Below, piece after piece: positions 63,069 to 64,000 of a stretch of DNA of 64,000 nucleotides (the first letter of the stretch is position 1; every line of letters starts with the position of its first letter). The translations under genes and the position numbers were made by a program. Source of the DNA: an uncultured Gemmata sp. (lineage in GTDB: Bacteria; Planctomycetota; Planctomycetia; Gemmatales; Gemmataceae); assembly GCA_937924775.1 (NCBI GenBank), contig CALDUT010000001.1:186001-250000 (forward strand). The letters run 5' to 3'. The notes under the pieces are model-generated. The model was not told where the DNA came from. It searched no databases and worked only from the letters and a program-made list of their open reading frames with translations.

Positions 63069-64000
63069 ATGAGTTTGTTAGTGCGACGCCCCGGTTTATA
63101 TTCGCTCCTGGTCGATGAGGGACGACCGCGGAGCCGGTCCCTCGGCGTTCCGCTGGGGGGGCCGGCCGATCGGGCCGCGTTCATGTTGGGTAACGCGCTG
63201 GTAGGCAATCCGCCCAATACCCCGGCGCTGGAGATCGCTCTGGCCGGCCCGACTATCGAAGCTGAACATTCGGTGGCGTGCGTGCTTTTCGGTTCCCCGT
63301 GGGATTGCACACTCAACGATGCTCCGATCTCGATTGGGGTCACATTCACGCTGAGGCGCGGGGACGTGCTGCACCTGGGAGGAACCCGCGGGGGTGCCCG
63401 AGTGTACCTGTGTGTCGCCGGTGGGTTTGAAGCCCCGGTGATCCTCGGCAGCCGTTCGGCCTTCGAGCCGCTCCGCGCGGGCGACCGGCTTCACTGCCCC
63501 GCTAGCCAGATTGCGGCCCGCCGGTTGCCTCCTGCCATAAGTTCTTGTTGGGAAAAAACTTCCGACGAAAACTCTCCCTCAGGACCAGCCCGGACCACCC
63601 CAGTATGCCGCCTGCGTGTTCTCGATGGCCCGCAGCGGGATTGGTTTCCCGACGAGGTTTTCTTCACGCAAATTTATGACGTCGGCACGGCCAGCAACCG
63701 TATGGGGTTACGCCTGAAGGGTTCTCCTCTGTCCCGCCGCGCCGGCGAGCTAGTATCGGAAGCGGTTGCACCGGGTGCTGTACAGATCACCAACGACGGC
63801 CTACCGATTGTTTTGGGAGTTGATGGGCAGACAATTGGAGGTTACCCGAAGATCGCTCATGTGATCCGCGCCGATCAGGACACCCTCGGCCAACTGTGCC
63901 CCGGTGATCGGGTGCAGTTCGTTCGCGTCACGCTCCCCGAAGCCGAAGAAGCCGCCCTGCATCGGGAACGTGTGCTGCATCAATGGATCGAGCGGCTGCG
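63069..64000 (+). CDS. pxpC: 5-oxoprolinase subunit C / biotin-dependent carboxylase-like protein (3' end outside window)
   Basis: The visible 310 residues match the PxpC/KipA family: MSLLVRRPGLYSLLVDEGRP, LGVPLGGPADRAAFMLGNAL, NTPALEIALAGPTI, VYLCVAGGFEAPVILGSRS, RVLDGPQRDWFPDE, SNRMGLRLKG and the C-terminal VLGVDGQTIGGYPKIAHV. The frame stays open to the last base, so the end lies beyond the window. It cooperates with PxpA; PxpB must be supplied by a gene outside. ATG at 63069 gives the family N-terminus. Confidence 0.92.
   Translation, partial: MSLLVRRPGLYSLLVDEGRPRSRSLGVPLGGPADRAAFMLGNALVGNPPNTPALEIALAGPTIEAEHSVACVLFGSPWDCTLNDAPISIGVTFTLRRGDVLHLGGTRGGARVYLCVAGGFEAPVILGSRSAFEPLRAGDRLHCPASQIAARRLPPAISSCWEKTSDENSPSGPARTTPVCRLRVLDGPQRDWFPDEVFFTQIYDVGTASNRMGLRLKGSPLSRRAGELVSEAVAPGAVQITNDGLPIVLGVDGQTIGGYPKIAHVIRADQDTLGQLCPGDRVQFVRVTLPEAEEAALHRERVLHQWIERL

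Overview
The window looks like chromosomal DNA of a planctomycete, probably from the Gemmata-like group. The evidence is gene content: a Tat-exported Gfo/Idh/MocA oxidoreductase, a DUF1501 sulfatase-like protein, a DUF1559-type protein, Hanks-type kinases, an FHA/GAF/SpoIIE phosphatase, very large TPR and multi-helix membrane proteins of unknown role, and unusually long housekeeping enzymes. Genes are densely packed on both strands and GC-rich. I saw no rRNA, CRISPR array, transposase or phage gene. One tRNA (Gly, anticodon GCC) is present. Both ends of the window cut genes: tsaB at the left and pxpC at the right.

Layout. 1-6.5 kb: partial tsaB (-), an RNase HI-like gene and an Rph-type PEP-utilising enzyme (+), then a divergent pair (sugar isomerase/epimerase -, Tat oxidoreductase +) separated by 740 bp that hold a cluster of TGTCGG hexamers and a very long hairpin. 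6.7-18.3 kb: a long minus-strand run, nnrE-holA-(36-aa membrane peptide)-moeA-lnt-GT39-xseA-xseB-ispA-dxs; the last four form the widespread exonuclease VII/isoprenoid cluster and several junctions overlap by 4 bp. 18.5-22.8 kb: tRNA-Gly, tig, clpP1, clpP2 and a lipoprotein; the clpP1 start lies inside a 20-bp stem that has a competing fold. 23-29.7 kb: glmM, sirtuin, folD and a 1140-aa membrane protein of unknown function, convergent with an 884-aa membrane TPR protein.

32.4-42.7 kb: a DUF1559 lipoprotein-like gene, a 740-bp gap with a perfect parS-like palindrome, DUF1501, a 777-aa lipoprotein with DUF11/CARDB-like repeats, a Bax-inhibitor-1 family protein, an ECF sigma factor, a small membrane protein, and a lipoprotein plus transmembrane Ser/Thr kinase pair. 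43-50.4 kb: homoserine dehydrogenase, a GT39-like membrane protein, a two-domain esterase-like protein without visible nucleophile serines, a zinc-finger pseudokinase and a small Lys-rich protein. 50.6-64 kb: FHA-GAF-PP2C phosphatase, clpS, a secreted cyclophilin, a secreted alpha/beta hydrolase, a membrane-fused spermidine-synthase-like protein, lspA, a Pro-rich thioredoxin-like lipoprotein, a small FHA protein, crcB, and pxpA-pxpC.

Themes. Lipoprotein maturation (lnt, lspA) occurs with several predicted lipoproteins. Proteolysis is represented by tig, two ClpPs and the ClpS adaptor, but no Clp ATPase is here. Phospho-signalling is represented by one active-looking kinase, one predicted pseudokinase, one phosphatase and two FHA proteins. 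The most testable new signals are the alternative RNA folds over the clpP1 start, the single parS-like site, the orphan long hairpin upstream of the Tat oxidoreductase, and the pseudokinase next to the divergent phosphatase. All functions are read from motifs by eye; no database search was run.
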